A program made the position numbers and the translations under genes. The notes below the pieces were generated by a model that saw only the letters and a program-made list of their open reading frames with translations, had not been told where the DNA came from and made no database searches. Positions 50,901 through 59,514 of a stretch of DNA of 64,000 nt are shown piece after piece (position 1 is the stretch's first letter; each line of letters opens with the position of its first letter). The DNA lies in contig JAVJUV010000080.1 in assembly GCA_040220415.1 (NCBI GenBank), forward strand, positions 37,892-101,891, given 5' to 3'. This stretch comes from JAVJUV01 sp040220415 (lineage in GTDB: Bacteria > Pseudomonadota > Alphaproteobacteria > Rhodobacterales > Rhodobacteraceae).

Positions 50901-52022
50901 TCAGCCGGTCTTCTCGGCGTCCGCGGTTTCGGTCTCGTCCTTGTCCGTGTTCCGCACGTCCTGCCCAGACAGGAAGATGCCCAGCGACTCCAGCGACGGG
51001 ATGTGATCGCTGAACACCCTGACCGCGATCAGCGCCGGGACCGCGATGAACATCCCTATGAACGTCCAGGCCCAGCCCCAGAAGGCCACCGCCAGGAAGA
51101 CGATCACGGGGTTCAGCTGCAACCGCCTGCCCACGGCATAGGGCGTCACGAACTGGCCTTCCAGCGTCGTCCAGAACAGATAGCACCCGGCCGCCAGCAC
51201 CGCGTGCCCCAGGGTATCGAACGATATCAGCCCGATGGCGAAGGTCACGGCCATGCCGGCGACCGCACCGATGTAGGGAATGAAGTTCAGTGCGAAGGCG
51301 CCCACCCCGAACAGCAGTGGATGCGGCATGCCGACAAGCCACAGCGTCAGGCCCACGGCGATGCCGAGACAGGCGTTGATGATCGTGATCGTCAGGAAAT
51401 ACCGGCTCAGTTCGCGCTCGATGTCAAAGGCGATGCCGATGGCGCGCTTCTTGTCCGAAAACGTCGGGCTGGCCCGCACCATCTTTTCGTAGAACATGTC
51501 GCCCGACCCCGTCAGGAAGAACAGCAGCACCAGGCAGAACAGGCTCTGGGCGACGACGATCGGCGCATTGACGGCCAGCCGGGTCAGGAAATCGGTCTCC
51601 TCGACGACGACCCTCTCGGGTTCGGCCTCGTCCGGTGTGCCGGTGTCGGCCATCTCCTCGACCTGCTCCTGCGCGTCCGAAACCTTCTCCAGCGTCTCGC
51701 TGATCCCGCGCAGCTTCTGGCTGACCTCGAAGGCGATTCTGCGGCTGTTCTCGGCATAGTTCTGCACCGGCCCCGCCAGGGTCAGGACCATCAGGGCGAC
51801 GCCGACCAGCAGCCCCGTCACCAGCAGCCCGGCCGTCAGGTAGGGCGGCACGCCGCGTCTTTGCAGGAAACGCCGCACCGGCGAAAACGTCAGCGACAGA
51901 AGAAACGCCAGGAAGACCGGCATCAGGAACGACCGTGCCATCACGATCGCGGCGAAAACGGCCAGGATGGCCAGGGTCTTCATCGGCCAGGTCGACGGGC
52001 CGGTCTGCGCGTTCTCGGACAA
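50901..52022 (-). CDS. AI-2E family transporter (putative permease)
   Basis: A 373-residue inner-membrane protein with about eight hydrophobic segments, of the AI-2E/TqsA-PerM family. Some relatives export quorum signals, and others are sodium/proton antiporters. Landmarks are LMPVFLAFLLSLTFSPVRRFL near the N-terminus and LLFGVGAFALNFIPYIGAVAGM in the conserved core. LWLVGMPHPL precedes this core. An acidic loop (about residues 100-150) separates halves. GGGGGAGG lies 9 bases before TTG 52022, so I prefer this start over ATG 51983, which has no Shine-Dalgarno. Divergent from the DUF1194 gene. Substrate unknown. Confidence 0.85.
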   Translation of the reverse strand: MSENAQTGPSTWPMKTLAILAVFAAIVMARSFLMPVFLAFLLSLTFSPVRRFLQRRGVPPYLTAGLLVTGLLVGVALMVLTLAGPVQNYAENSRRIAFEVSQKLRGISETLEKVSDAQEQVEEMADTGTPDEAEPERVVVEETDFLTRLAVNAPIVVAQSLFCLVLLFFLTGSGDMFYEKMVRASPTFSDKKRAIGIAFDIERELSRYFLTITIINACLGIAVGLTLWLVGMPHPLLFGVGAFALNFIPYIGAVAGMAVTFAIGLISFDTLGHAVLAAGCYLFWTTLEGQFVTPYAVGRRLQLNPVIVFLAVAFWGWAWTFIGMFIAVPALIAVRVFSDHIPSLESLGIFLSGQDVRNTDKDETETADAEKTG

Positions 52023-52152
52023 GATGCGTTGCCTCCCCCATCCCCTTGTACCGCGGCGGCAGCACATGCGTCACCCGAAAGAACGTGCCCCGCGGCGTGC
52101 CGCTGCAACGATTGTGATTTGGCACAGGCGGGAATCGCTGGATACTGGGCTC

Positions 52153-52944
52153 ATGCTCAGAACCCTCGCGCTCCTCGCAGGCCTGGCCCTGCCCGCCGCC
52201 GCACAGCCCGTCGAGGTGGACGTCGAATTGTCTCTGATGGTCGACGTCTCGCGCTCGATGGGACCGGCCGAACTCGAGATCCAGCGGCGCGGCTATGCCG
52301 AGGCCATCGCGTCGGACGAGGTGGTCAACGTCATCCTGAACAGCTTCACTGGCGCCATCGCGATCACCTACGTCGAATGGGCCGGACAGTACCTGCAACG
52401 CACGGTCGTGCCCTGGACGGTGATCGACAGCCCCCAGGCGGCCCGGGCGGTGTCCGCGCAGCTGACCGCGGACTTCAACTATGCCATGCGCCGCACGTCG
52501 ATCTCGGGTGCCATCGAATACGCGCATTTCGACATCGAAACCAACGACTTCACGGGTCTTCGCCGGGTGATCGACATCTCGGGCGACGGGCCGAACAACG
52601 ACGGCACCCCCGTCACCGGCGCGCGCGACGCCGCCGTCGAGGCCGGACTGATCATCAACGGCCTGCCCCTGATGACCGAGGATTCGACCTCGCGCTGGGG
52701 GATCGACGATCTGGACGTCTACTACTGGGAATGCGTGGTCGGCGGCCCCGGCGCCTTCGTCATTCCGGTGCTGGACTGGGACGATTTCCCGATGGCGGTC
52801 CGCCGCAAGCTGGTCCTCGAACTTGTCGGCCCGGCCGAGGTTGTCTTCGCCCAGGCCCGCTCGGGACAGACCGAAGACGGCTACGATTGCCTGATCGGAG
52901 AGAAACTGCGTCAGCAAAGGGAATCGATCTGGGGCGAGCCGTGA
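52153..52944 (+). CDS. DUF1194 family exported protein (von Willebrand A-like)
   Basis: A 263-residue exported protein. The signal peptide MLRTLALLAGLALPAAA ends before QPVEVDVE. The body is a von Willebrand factor A-type fold with a MIDAS-like metal site in LMVDVSRSMG (DxSxS). Later landmarks are RRVIDISGDGPNNDGTP and WGIDDLDVYYWECVVGGPGAFV. This matches DUF1194, whose function is not known. Binding of a protein partner in the periplasm is plausible. ATG 52153 is chosen because it opens the signal peptide. It is divergent from the AI-2E gene, 130 bp between. Confidence 0.85.
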   Translation: MLRTLALLAGLALPAAAQPVEVDVELSLMVDVSRSMGPAELEIQRRGYAEAIASDEVVNVILNSFTGAIAITYVEWAGQYLQRTVVPWTVIDSPQAARAVSAQLTADFNYAMRRTSISGAIEYAHFDIETNDFTGLRRVIDISGDGPNNDGTPVTGARDAAVEAGLIINGLPLMTEDSTSRWGIDDLDVYYWECVVGGPGAFVIPVLDWDDFPMAVRRKLVLELVGPAEVVFAQARSGQTEDGYDCLIGEKLRQQRESIWGEP

Positions 52945-53002
52945 CTTTCTGGCAAAGAACGGCATTTGCCTGTAGGAACCGTCAGGCAGACAGAAACGCC
53001 GG

Positions 53003-53290
53003 GTGCCCGTGGTTCGCAAATTGTACATTCTGATCGCGGCGCTTTATCCCGTTGTGGCGATTGCCGGCTTCGTCCTGACGCTGCGCGCGGACCGGTTCGC
53101 CATTTTCGATCCATCGTACCTGCTGGTCTGGCAGGTGCTCGTCCCCGGCGCCCTGATCCTTCTGACCATCGGCCTCGCGCTCACCGGCAGGGCGCCACGT
53201 CGCCTCTGGCGCCTGACGCTGATCGTCTGGATCGGTCTGGTCACATGGGGGCACGTCGCGATGATCGAAGCAGCCTCCCGCAGCGTCTGA
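53003..53290 (+). CDS. Small three-span membrane protein
   Basis: A 95-residue hydrophobic protein starting at GTG 53003. Membrane segments are LYILIAALYPVVAIAGFVL, LLVWQVLVPGALILLTIGL and LTLIVWIGLVTWGHVAMI. Positively charged loops (TGRAPRRLWR) suggest orientation but no function. It lies between the DUF1194 gene and an alpha/beta hydrolase and could be co-transcribed with either. The start is uncertain because no strong ribosome binding site is visible. I do not recognise the family. Confidence 0.65.
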   Translation: MPVVRKLYILIAALYPVVAIAGFVLTLRADRFAIFDPSYLLVWQVLVPGALILLTIGLALTGRAPRRLWRLTLIVWIGLVTWGHVAMIEAASRSV

Positions 53291-53394
53291 TGCCCGTTTC
53301 CCCCCTCTCCGGCGCGAAGGCCGCATTGACGCCGACGAAGGCGGCACGCACACTCCGGCTGTCACTTTTCAGCGACCTGGTTCGGGAGCGGTAA

Positions 53395-54351
53395 ATGTCA
53401 CGCGCAATGCGCCTCGGGCTTTGGGCTGCTCTGGGGCTGGCTCTTGCGGCCTCGGCAGTCTGGTGGACCTACAGGGCCGACCTCGACGCGGTTCGGGCCG
53501 GGCTTGCCACGGACTCCCAGGTCTTCGAGACCGCCCACGGCATCGTCGAATACGCTCGCTGGGGCGAAGGTCCGCCCGCGCTTTTCATCCACGGCGCCGG
53601 CGGCGGCTGGGATCAGGGCAAGCTGATCGCCGAACATTTCGTCGGTGACGGTTATTCCTGGATCAGTGTCTCGCGCTTCGGCTACCTCCGCTCGCCCCTG
53701 CCCTCCGACGCCTCGACAGCCGCGCAGGCCGACGCGCTGGCGGCGCTTCTCGATCACCTCGGGGTCGAGACCGCGGCCGTCCTCGGCGTCTCGGGCGGCG
53801 TCCCGCCCGCGATCCAGATGGCGGCACGGCATCCCGCCAAGGTCACCTCGCTGGTCCTGCTGGCGTCGGCCCCGTTCACGCCGCTTGCGGCCGACACCCA
53901 GGATCTGCCTGTTCCCGCATGGGCTTACCAGGCGCTTTTCTCGTCGAACTTCCCGTACTGGGCGATCTCCAGGGTCGCTCCCGGCACGCTGGGCGGGATC
54001 TTCGATGTCCGGTCCGACCTGACTGCCGAGCTGTCGCCGGAAGACTCCGATTTCGTCCGCCGGATGATCCGCTCCTTCCTGCCCGTGACCGACCGCCTGG
54101 TCGGCACCGAAAACGAAGGCGCGGCCATCAACCCCGCACAGCCGCACCCGGCGGAAAAGATCACCGCGCCCACCCTCGTCGTTCACGCCCGCGACGACGG
54201 CATCAACCCTTTCCCCATCGCGGAATACGCCGCGCGCACCATCCCCGGCGCCCGCCTTCTGGCCTTCGATACCGGCGGCCACTTGATGCTGGGCCGCACC
54301 GAGGAAGTGCGCGAAGAAGTGCGCATGTTCCTGTCCCGGACCCTGCCCTGA
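53395..54351 (+). CDS. Alpha/beta hydrolase with N-terminal membrane anchor
   Basis: A 318-residue serine hydrolase. The N-terminal hydrophobic segment (LGLWAALGLALAASAVWWTY) is probably an uncleaved anchor or signal. Catalytic elements in order are the oxyanion HGAGGG near residues 66-71, the nucleophile elbow GVSGGV (about residue 131), the acid in HARDDGINPF, and the histidine in DTGGHLML. The substrate is not predictable; esters or lactones are possible. It ends 108 bp before formate dehydrogenase on the same strand with no obvious functional tie. Confidence 0.85.
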   Translation: MSRAMRLGLWAALGLALAASAVWWTYRADLDAVRAGLATDSQVFETAHGIVEYARWGEGPPALFIHGAGGGWDQGKLIAEHFVGDGYSWISVSRFGYLRSPLPSDASTAAQADALAALLDHLGVETAAVLGVSGGVPPAIQMAARHPAKVTSLVLLASAPFTPLAADTQDLPVPAWAYQALFSSNFPYWAISRVAPGTLGGIFDVRSDLTAELSPEDSDFVRRMIRSFLPVTDRLVGTENEGAAINPAQPHPAEKITAPTLVVHARDDGINPFPIAEYAARTIPGARLLAFDTGGHLMLGRTEEVREEVRMFLSRTLP

Positions 54352-54459
54352 TCCCAAGGCCGGACCGCCGCCGCAAACGCGCCACGCCCTGTCGCCTCTG
54401 ATGCGTTTTCCTCATCGCTTCGGTGGTTTAAACTCTCCTCGAACAGGGAGCCCTTGCAC

Positions 54460-57225
54460 ATGTCCGATACCATCCGCTTCACGCTCGACGGCCGCGAGGT
54501 CCAGGCACGCGCGGACGAGACGATCTGGGATGTCGCCAAGCGCGAAGGCACGACGATTCCCCACCTCTGCCACAAGGACGCCCCCGGCTACCGCGCCGAC
54601 GGCAACTGCCGCGCCTGCATGGTCGCGATCGAGGGCGAGCGCGTGCTGGCCGCCTCCTGCATCCGCACACCCGCCGAGGGCATGAAGGTCACAACGCAAG
54701 GCCCGCGCGAGGTTCAGGCCCGCAAGCTGGTGGTCGAGATGCTGATGGCCGACCAGCCCCCGCGCGAGGCGTCCCACGACCGCTCCAGCCACTTCTGGGA
54801 CATGGCCAAGGCACAGGGCGTCAGCGCCAGCCGCTTCCCGAAACTGGAACAGGGCCGCATCCCCCTTCTCGACGACAGCCACGTCGCGATGAGCGTGAAC
54901 CTCGACGCCTGCATCCAATGCAATCTCTGCGTCCGCGCCTGCCGCGAGGTGCAGGTCAACGACGTGATCGGCATGGCCGGGCGCGGCCACGACGCCTACC
55001 CGGTCTTCGACATGGCCGACCCGATGGGCGCTTCCACTTGCGTCGCCTGCGGCGAATGCGTCCAAGCCTGCCCGACCGGCGCCCTGATGGAGGCGACCGT
55101 CACGCAAGGCGCCGGCGCCGGCGACAGCGCCGATTTCGACACCGAGACGAAAAGCATCTGCCCCTTCTGCGGCGTCGGCTGCCAGGTCTCGCTCAAGGTC
55201 AAGGACGGCCGCGTCAAGTATGTCGACGGCATCAACGGCCCGGCCAACGAAGGCCGGCTCTGCGTCAAGGGCCGCTTCGGCTTCGACTACATCCACCACC
55301 CGCACCGCTTGGCCAAACCCCTGATCCGGCGCGAAGACGCGCCCCCCAAGGGCCTGAACGTCGATCCGGCAAACTGGTCAGAATTCTTCCGCGAGGCCTC
55401 GTGGGAAGAAGCGCTCGACGCCGCCGCGAACGGCCTGAAAGGCCGGGGCCGAGAGGTCGCGGGCTTCGGCAGTGCCAAATGCACCAACGAGGAAGCCTAT
55501 CTCTTCCAGAAGTTCATCCGCCAGGGCTTCGGCCACAACAACGTCGACCACTGCACCCGCCTCTGCCACGCCTCCTCGGTCGCGGCGCTGATGGAAAACG
55601 TCGGTTCGGGCGCGGTCACGGCCACCTTCAACCAGATCGAGAACGCCGACGTCGCCATCGTCATCGGCGCCAACCCGGTCGAGAACCACCCCGTCGCCGC
55701 CACCTTCTTCAAGCAGTTCGCCAAGCGCGGCGGCAAGCTGATCGTGATGGACCCGCGCGGCGTGGGCCTGCGCCGCTTCGCCACCCACATGCTGCAATTC
55801 CGCCCCGGCGCGGATGTCTCGCTTCTGAACGCGATCATGCACGTCATCGTCGAGGAAGGCCTCTACGACCAGCAGTATATCGACGCCTATACCGAGAACT
55901 GGCAGGCCGAGAAGGCGCACCTGGCGGGCTTCCCGCCCGAGAAGATGGCCGCGATCTGCGGCGTCGACGCCGAAACGATCCGTACAGTCGCGCGCGAATT
56001 CGCCACGGCGAAATCCGCGATGATCTTCTGGGGCATGGGCATCTCGCAGCACATCCACGGCACCGACAACTCGCGCTGCCTGATCTCGCTGGCGCTCATG
56101 ACCGGCCAGGTCGGCCGCCCCGGCACCGGGCTTCACCCGCTCCGCGGCCAGAACAACGTGCAGGGCGCGTCGGATGCGGGCCTGATCCCGATGTTCCTGC
56201 CCGACTACCAGCCGGTGGTCGATGACGGCGTCCGCGCCGCCTTTACCGAGGTCTGGCAATCGGCGGATTTCTCGAACGAACGCGGCCTGACCGTCACCGA
56301 GATCATGGACGCCGTGCACGACGGTCAGATCAGGGCGATGTACATCCTGGGCGAGAACCCGGCCATGTCCGATCCGGACGTCGAACACGCCCGCGACGCG
56401 CTGGCAAAACTCGACCACCTCGTGGTGCAGGACATCTTCCTCACCGAAACCGCGAACTACGCCGACGTCATCCTGCCCGCCTCGGCCTTTTACGAAAAAT
56501 CCGGCACCGTCACCAACACCAACCGCCAGGTCCAGATGGGCCGCCCCGCCGTCGCGCCGCCGGGGCAGGCGCGCGAGGACTGGGCGATCACCGTCGATCT
56601 GGCGAACCGCTGCGGCCTCGGCTGGTCTTACGACAGCCCCGCGGACGTCTTCGCCGAGATGAAGCTGAACATGCGCTCGCTCGACAACATCACCTGGGAC
56701 CGGCTGGAGGCCGAGGGCGCCGTCACCTACCCCTCGCTCTCGCCCACCGATCCGGGCCAGGCCATCGTCTTCGGCGACGGCTTCCCCCGTCCCGAGGGCC
56801 GCGCCCGCTTCACCCCCGCCAACGTCATCCCGCCCGACGAGGTGCCCGACGCCGACTACCCGATGATCCTGACCACGGGGCGGCAGCTGGAGCACTGGCA
56901 CACCGGCTCGATGACCCGTCGCTCAAAGGTGCTGGACGCGGTGGAGCCCGAGGCCAACTGCTCGCTCCACCCGTCCACGCTCCGCAAACTCAGCGTCGAA
57001 CCGGGCGGCCATGTGCGCCTGACGACACGTCGCGGCAGCGTCACCGTCATGGCCCGCGCCGACCGCGCGGTCGCCCCCGATATGGTGTTCCTGCCCTTCG
57101 CCTTCGTCGAGGCCGCCGCCAACATCCTGACCAACCCCGCCCTCGACCCCTACGGCAAGATCCCCGAGTTCAAGTTCGCGGCGGTGAGGGTGGAGAAGGC
57201 GGACGTGGGCGTGGCGGCGGAGTAG
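54460..57225 (+). CDS. fdhA: Formate dehydrogenase alpha subunit (molybdopterin)
   Basis: A 921-residue cytoplasmic molybdo-bis-MGD enzyme oxidising formate. A plant-type [2Fe-2S] domain has Cys37, Cys50, Cys53 and Cys67. Two ferredoxin-type [4Fe-4S] sites follow (CIQCNLCVRAC, Cys151-161, and CVACGECVQACP, Cys194-204). The Mo-domain cluster is CPFCGVGC (Cys234-241) plus Cys268. The active site is NVDHCTRLCH with Cys369 (codon TGC, not selenocysteine) followed by His370, as in other FDHs. It matches the NAD-dependent FdsA-type alpha subunit, yet no beta, gamma, delta or fdhD gene is next to it. GGGAG is well spaced before ATG 54460. Confidence 0.95.
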   Translation: MSDTIRFTLDGREVQARADETIWDVAKREGTTIPHLCHKDAPGYRADGNCRACMVAIEGERVLAASCIRTPAEGMKVTTQGPREVQARKLVVEMLMADQPPREASHDRSSHFWDMAKAQGVSASRFPKLEQGRIPLLDDSHVAMSVNLDACIQCNLCVRACREVQVNDVIGMAGRGHDAYPVFDMADPMGASTCVACGECVQACPTGALMEATVTQGAGAGDSADFDTETKSICPFCGVGCQVSLKVKDGRVKYVDGINGPANEGRLCVKGRFGFDYIHHPHRLAKPLIRREDAPPKGLNVDPANWSEFFREASWEEALDAAANGLKGRGREVAGFGSAKCTNEEAYLFQKFIRQGFGHNNVDHCTRLCHASSVAALMENVGSGAVTATFNQIENADVAIVIGANPVENHPVAATFFKQFAKRGGKLIVMDPRGVGLRRFATHMLQFRPGADVSLLNAIMHVIVEEGLYDQQYIDAYTENWQAEKAHLAGFPPEKMAAICGVDAETIRTVAREFATAKSAMIFWGMGISQHIHGTDNSRCLISLALMTGQVGRPGTGLHPLRGQNNVQGASDAGLIPMFLPDYQPVVDDGVRAAFTEVWQSADFSNERGLTVTEIMDAVHDGQIRAMYILGENPAMSDPDVEHARDALAKLDHLVVQDIFLTETANYADVILPASAFYEKSGTVTNTNRQVQMGRPAVAPPGQAREDWAITVDLANRCGLGWSYDSPADVFAEMKLNMRSLDNITWDRLEAEGAVTYPSLSPTDPGQAIVFGDGFPRPEGRARFTPANVIPPDEVPDADYPMILTTGRQLEHWHTGSMTRRSKVLDAVEPEANCSLHPSTLRKLSVEPGGHVRLTTRRGSVTVMARADRAVAPDMVFLPFAFVEAAANILTNPALDPYGKIPEFKFAAVRVEKADVGVAAE

Positions 57226-57380
57226 GTAGGGATCAGCGCCGGCGGCGCTTGCTCCGGATAAAGGGGCGCGGAGAGGTACGGATTGTGGGCGCGGTGGTCT
57301 TTTCTGTTTGAACTGCGATACGGCACAGAATCGCCCAATTTGTAGCGTAGCGTGTTCGTCATGTTTGCTGGAGCGACTAG

Positions 57381-58082
57381 GTGAAAATAAACGTAGAGTT
57401 TAACTTCAACATGGATACGCCTAAAGGCTTGGATCCAGACCGTTACAGTCCAACTCTTCGAAAGTATCACAAAAATTTGTGGTGCAGGCCACTTCCCGAT
57501 GGCACGCTATTCAAACTGGATGATGACTTTCCCAATTATTATCTCTCGCACAAGTCAAGACGTGGCTTTTTTGAACTCTCCAGTGATGCAATTACTAACA
57601 CCTATCTGCACACTAAGAAGCTAATTTCGTTTTCGAATGACATCTCCCAGTTGGAACGCGAATCCTTCTATGCACAGTCTTCTACAATTGGTGGCTATAT
57701 CCTGTTTCCTGCTCGTAAGATTGGCCGAAAGCCAACGATTAATGGCGCTCGTGGGATAAATCGGCAAGTGGGAGACCGGTTTGATTTGACGTTGGAGTGC
57801 ATCCGTCGCCACTACCTGCAAGAACAAAACCCGCTGCAAGAATGCATCGCGAGATACGCCCCATTCTTTGATCTCTTTGTCAATTTTTCTGGCTACGTCG
57901 AGTTCTTCGACTTGCAAGACTTAGTCGATGAAAGCTTGGAGACGATCAAATTCTTTCTTCCTTTTAAAGGATTTATGAATACGCCATACCCGACGACGAT
58001 AGAGGAATACTCTGAATATCGGCACAAAACACTAAACTTTGTAGCGTCTAGGAATGCGAGAATCTCAAAAAGAATGAATTAA
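57381..58082 (+). CDS. AT-rich accessory gene, hypothetical (DUF6994-like)
   Basis: A 233-residue soluble protein, starting at GTG 57381 with GGAG 7 bases upstream. The sequence around NMDTPKGLDPDRYSPTLRKY and LWCRPLPDGTLFKL recalls the DUF6994 family, from memory only. It is rich in Phe, Tyr, Asn and Lys, with A/T-ending codons throughout, in sharp contrast to the GC-rich fdhA on one side and the rhodanese gene on the other. This points to recent transfer. No catalytic motif, signal or membrane span is evident. Function unknown. Accessory genes of this kind can be defence- or phage-related, but nothing here shows that. Confidence 0.72.
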   Translation: MKINVEFNFNMDTPKGLDPDRYSPTLRKYHKNLWCRPLPDGTLFKLDDDFPNYYLSHKSRRGFFELSSDAITNTYLHTKKLISFSNDISQLERESFYAQSSTIGGYILFPARKIGRKPTINGARGINRQVGDRFDLTLECIRRHYLQEQNPLQECIARYAPFFDLFVNFSGYVEFFDLQDLVDESLETIKFFLPFKGFMNTPYPTTIEEYSEYRHKTLNFVASRNARISKRMN

Positions 58083-58131
58083 TCTGTCAGTGCAAAAAAT
58101 AGCCCTCCCCCTCGCGCACACCCGCCTCCCC

Positions 58132-58713
58132 CTACTCCCCCGTCACCGTCAGCCCCAGCACCCGCCAGGACTGCATGCCGCCCCGATAATAGAAGATCCG
58201 CTCCGCCGGATAGCCCGCCTCGATCATGTTGCGGATCGCCGTCGGCGACTGCCCGCACCAGAGCCCGTTGCAGAACAGCGCAACGGGCCGCGCCGCCGCA
58301 CAATCCCAGCCCTCGAAATCCGGCTCGCAGCCCAGCGAACCCAGTTCGTCGATGATCCGCGTATAGGGAATGTTCACGGCACCAGGGATCGTGCCGCCAG
58401 CGAACCAGTCCGGCGTCCGGCTGTCGATCACCGTCGTCTCCGGGTCCGCCAGCATGTCCAAGAGTTCCAACTCGCCGATGGTCGTCACCCCCTCGGCGGG
58501 CGTCATCGGCTGGATGCAGAACGGCGGACAGGGCCGCGAGGTGCGTGCCCACTCGCCCGTCACCTCGTGCGCGTTGTCCTGAATGCGCGAGATCACCCGC
58601 GCGCCGCCCGGCGTCTCGACCGTCACCTCCGGGATACCCGGCCGGATGTTCACCGGCTCCGCCACACCCGCACCGGCCCAAAGCGCGGCCAGGATCACAA
58701 GCAAGTTCCGCAT
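58132..58713 (-). CDS. Periplasmic rhodanese-domain protein
   Basis: A 193-residue exported protein. The signal peptide MRNLLVILAALWAGAGVAEP is followed by a linker with three cysteines (RPCPPFC, and later GCEPDFEGWDC). The C-terminal rhodanese domain (about 75-190) has TTVIDSRTPDWFAGGTIPGA and the active-site loop FCNGLWCGQSP, with Cys148 as the likely persulfide carrier. ATG 58713 was preferred over the upstream in-frame ATG because it opens the signal peptide. It lies 113 bp downstream of the cytochrome c gene on the same strand. A role in periplasmic sulfur transfer is inferred. Confidence 0.87.
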   Translation of the reverse strand: MRNLLVILAALWAGAGVAEPVNIRPGIPEVTVETPGGARVISRIQDNAHEVTGEWARTSRPCPPFCIQPMTPAEGVTTIGELELLDMLADPETTVIDSRTPDWFAGGTIPGAVNIPYTRIIDELGSLGCEPDFEGWDCAAARPVALFCNGLWCGQSPTAIRNMIEAGYPAERIFYYRGGMQSWRVLGLTVTGE

Positions 58714-58826
58714 CGTCTCTCGTCTCCTCGACATCGGTACACAGCAGCGCCAGCAAGGCCGCCGGCCTGGCCGGCTGCAATTCCATTACGTCTCGATCCT
58801 CCCCGGAAACCCGGTGCCCGGATCGG

Positions 58827-59243
58827 TTACTCCTGGATCGTCTCCAGGTAATACGTCAGCGACAGCGCGCGTCCAGCGGCAATCTCCACCGCGTCCGCCA
58901 TCCTCACACCACGATCCTCCAGCGCGTCGGCGATGAAATAGTCGCCCCAGATCGGCATCTCGGAATCGCCGTGCCCGGCCGCGTCCATGCCATTGACGAT
59001 GATGCCGTAGACCCGGTCGAAGGGGAAATTCCCGTCGTTGCGTTCGGCCAGCTTGGTCAGATCCGCCGGCGGTACGCGAAACAGTTCCGCAATCTCGCCC
59101 CCGCCCTTGCCGTCGGCGCCGTGACACAGCGCGCAACGCGCCCCGAAGGTCGATTTACCCAGGACGACGGCCGAATCCTGAGCCTGCGCGGCCCCCGCCG
59201 CCATGAAGATCATCGTACTTGCCAGTGCTGTTCCGAGTTTCAT
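58827..59243 (-). CDS. Periplasmic cytochrome c, upstream of the rhodanese gene
   Basis: A 138-residue soluble c-type cytochrome. The signal peptide MKLGTALASTMIFMAAGAAQAQ precedes a single haem domain with CALCH (Cys37, Cys40, His41). The probable axial methionine is in GDSEMPIWG. GAGGA lies before ATG 59243. It is transcribed toward the rhodanese gene, and the two may be one operon. A perfect FNR box lies 85 bp upstream of its ATG, suggesting low-oxygen expression. It may accept electrons from sulfur or another periplasmic dehydrogenase. The partner is not shown by the sequence. Confidence 0.9.
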   Translation of the reverse strand: MKLGTALASTMIFMAAGAAQAQDSAVVLGKSTFGARCALCHGADGKGGGEIAELFRVPPADLTKLAERNDGNFPFDRVYGIIVNGMDAAGHGDSEMPIWGDYFIADALEDRGVRMADAVEIAAGRALSLTYYLETIQE

Positions 59244-59327
59244 GATGTCCTCCCACAGTATGAAGTCGCGATGGCCTGGCCGGCCAACGAATGACGAACA
59301 CCCTGCACACCCCGCCGAAATCGCGCC

Positions 59328-59341
59328 TTGATAGATATCAA
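59328..59341. promoter_or_regulatory. Perfect FNR/FnrL box
   Basis: TTGATAGATATCAA fits TTGAT-N4-ATCAA exactly, between the cytochrome c gene (minus) and the MFS gene (plus). On the plus strand a -10-like TATATT follows at 59359-59364. On the minus strand no good -10 is seen at class II distance. Confidence 0.8.
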
Positions 59342-59514
59342 AAACATGCGGATTTTTGTATATTACGGGACTTTTCATGCACCTGGCGGCAACCCCAGAC
59401 CCCTCCGCCACAAACGGCAGGGCAAGTATCGCAGACAGGCCGCCCGCGACGTGGTAGCGCTGCCTGAAACACCTGCCGACGGTCACGTCCCGGAAATCGC
59501 GCACACTGCTCCTG

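Noticed and set aside
55558..55572. Possible selenocysteine in formate dehydrogenase
   Set aside because: The catalytic position is encoded by TGC (cysteine), followed by His, so no selenocysteine insertion is needed.
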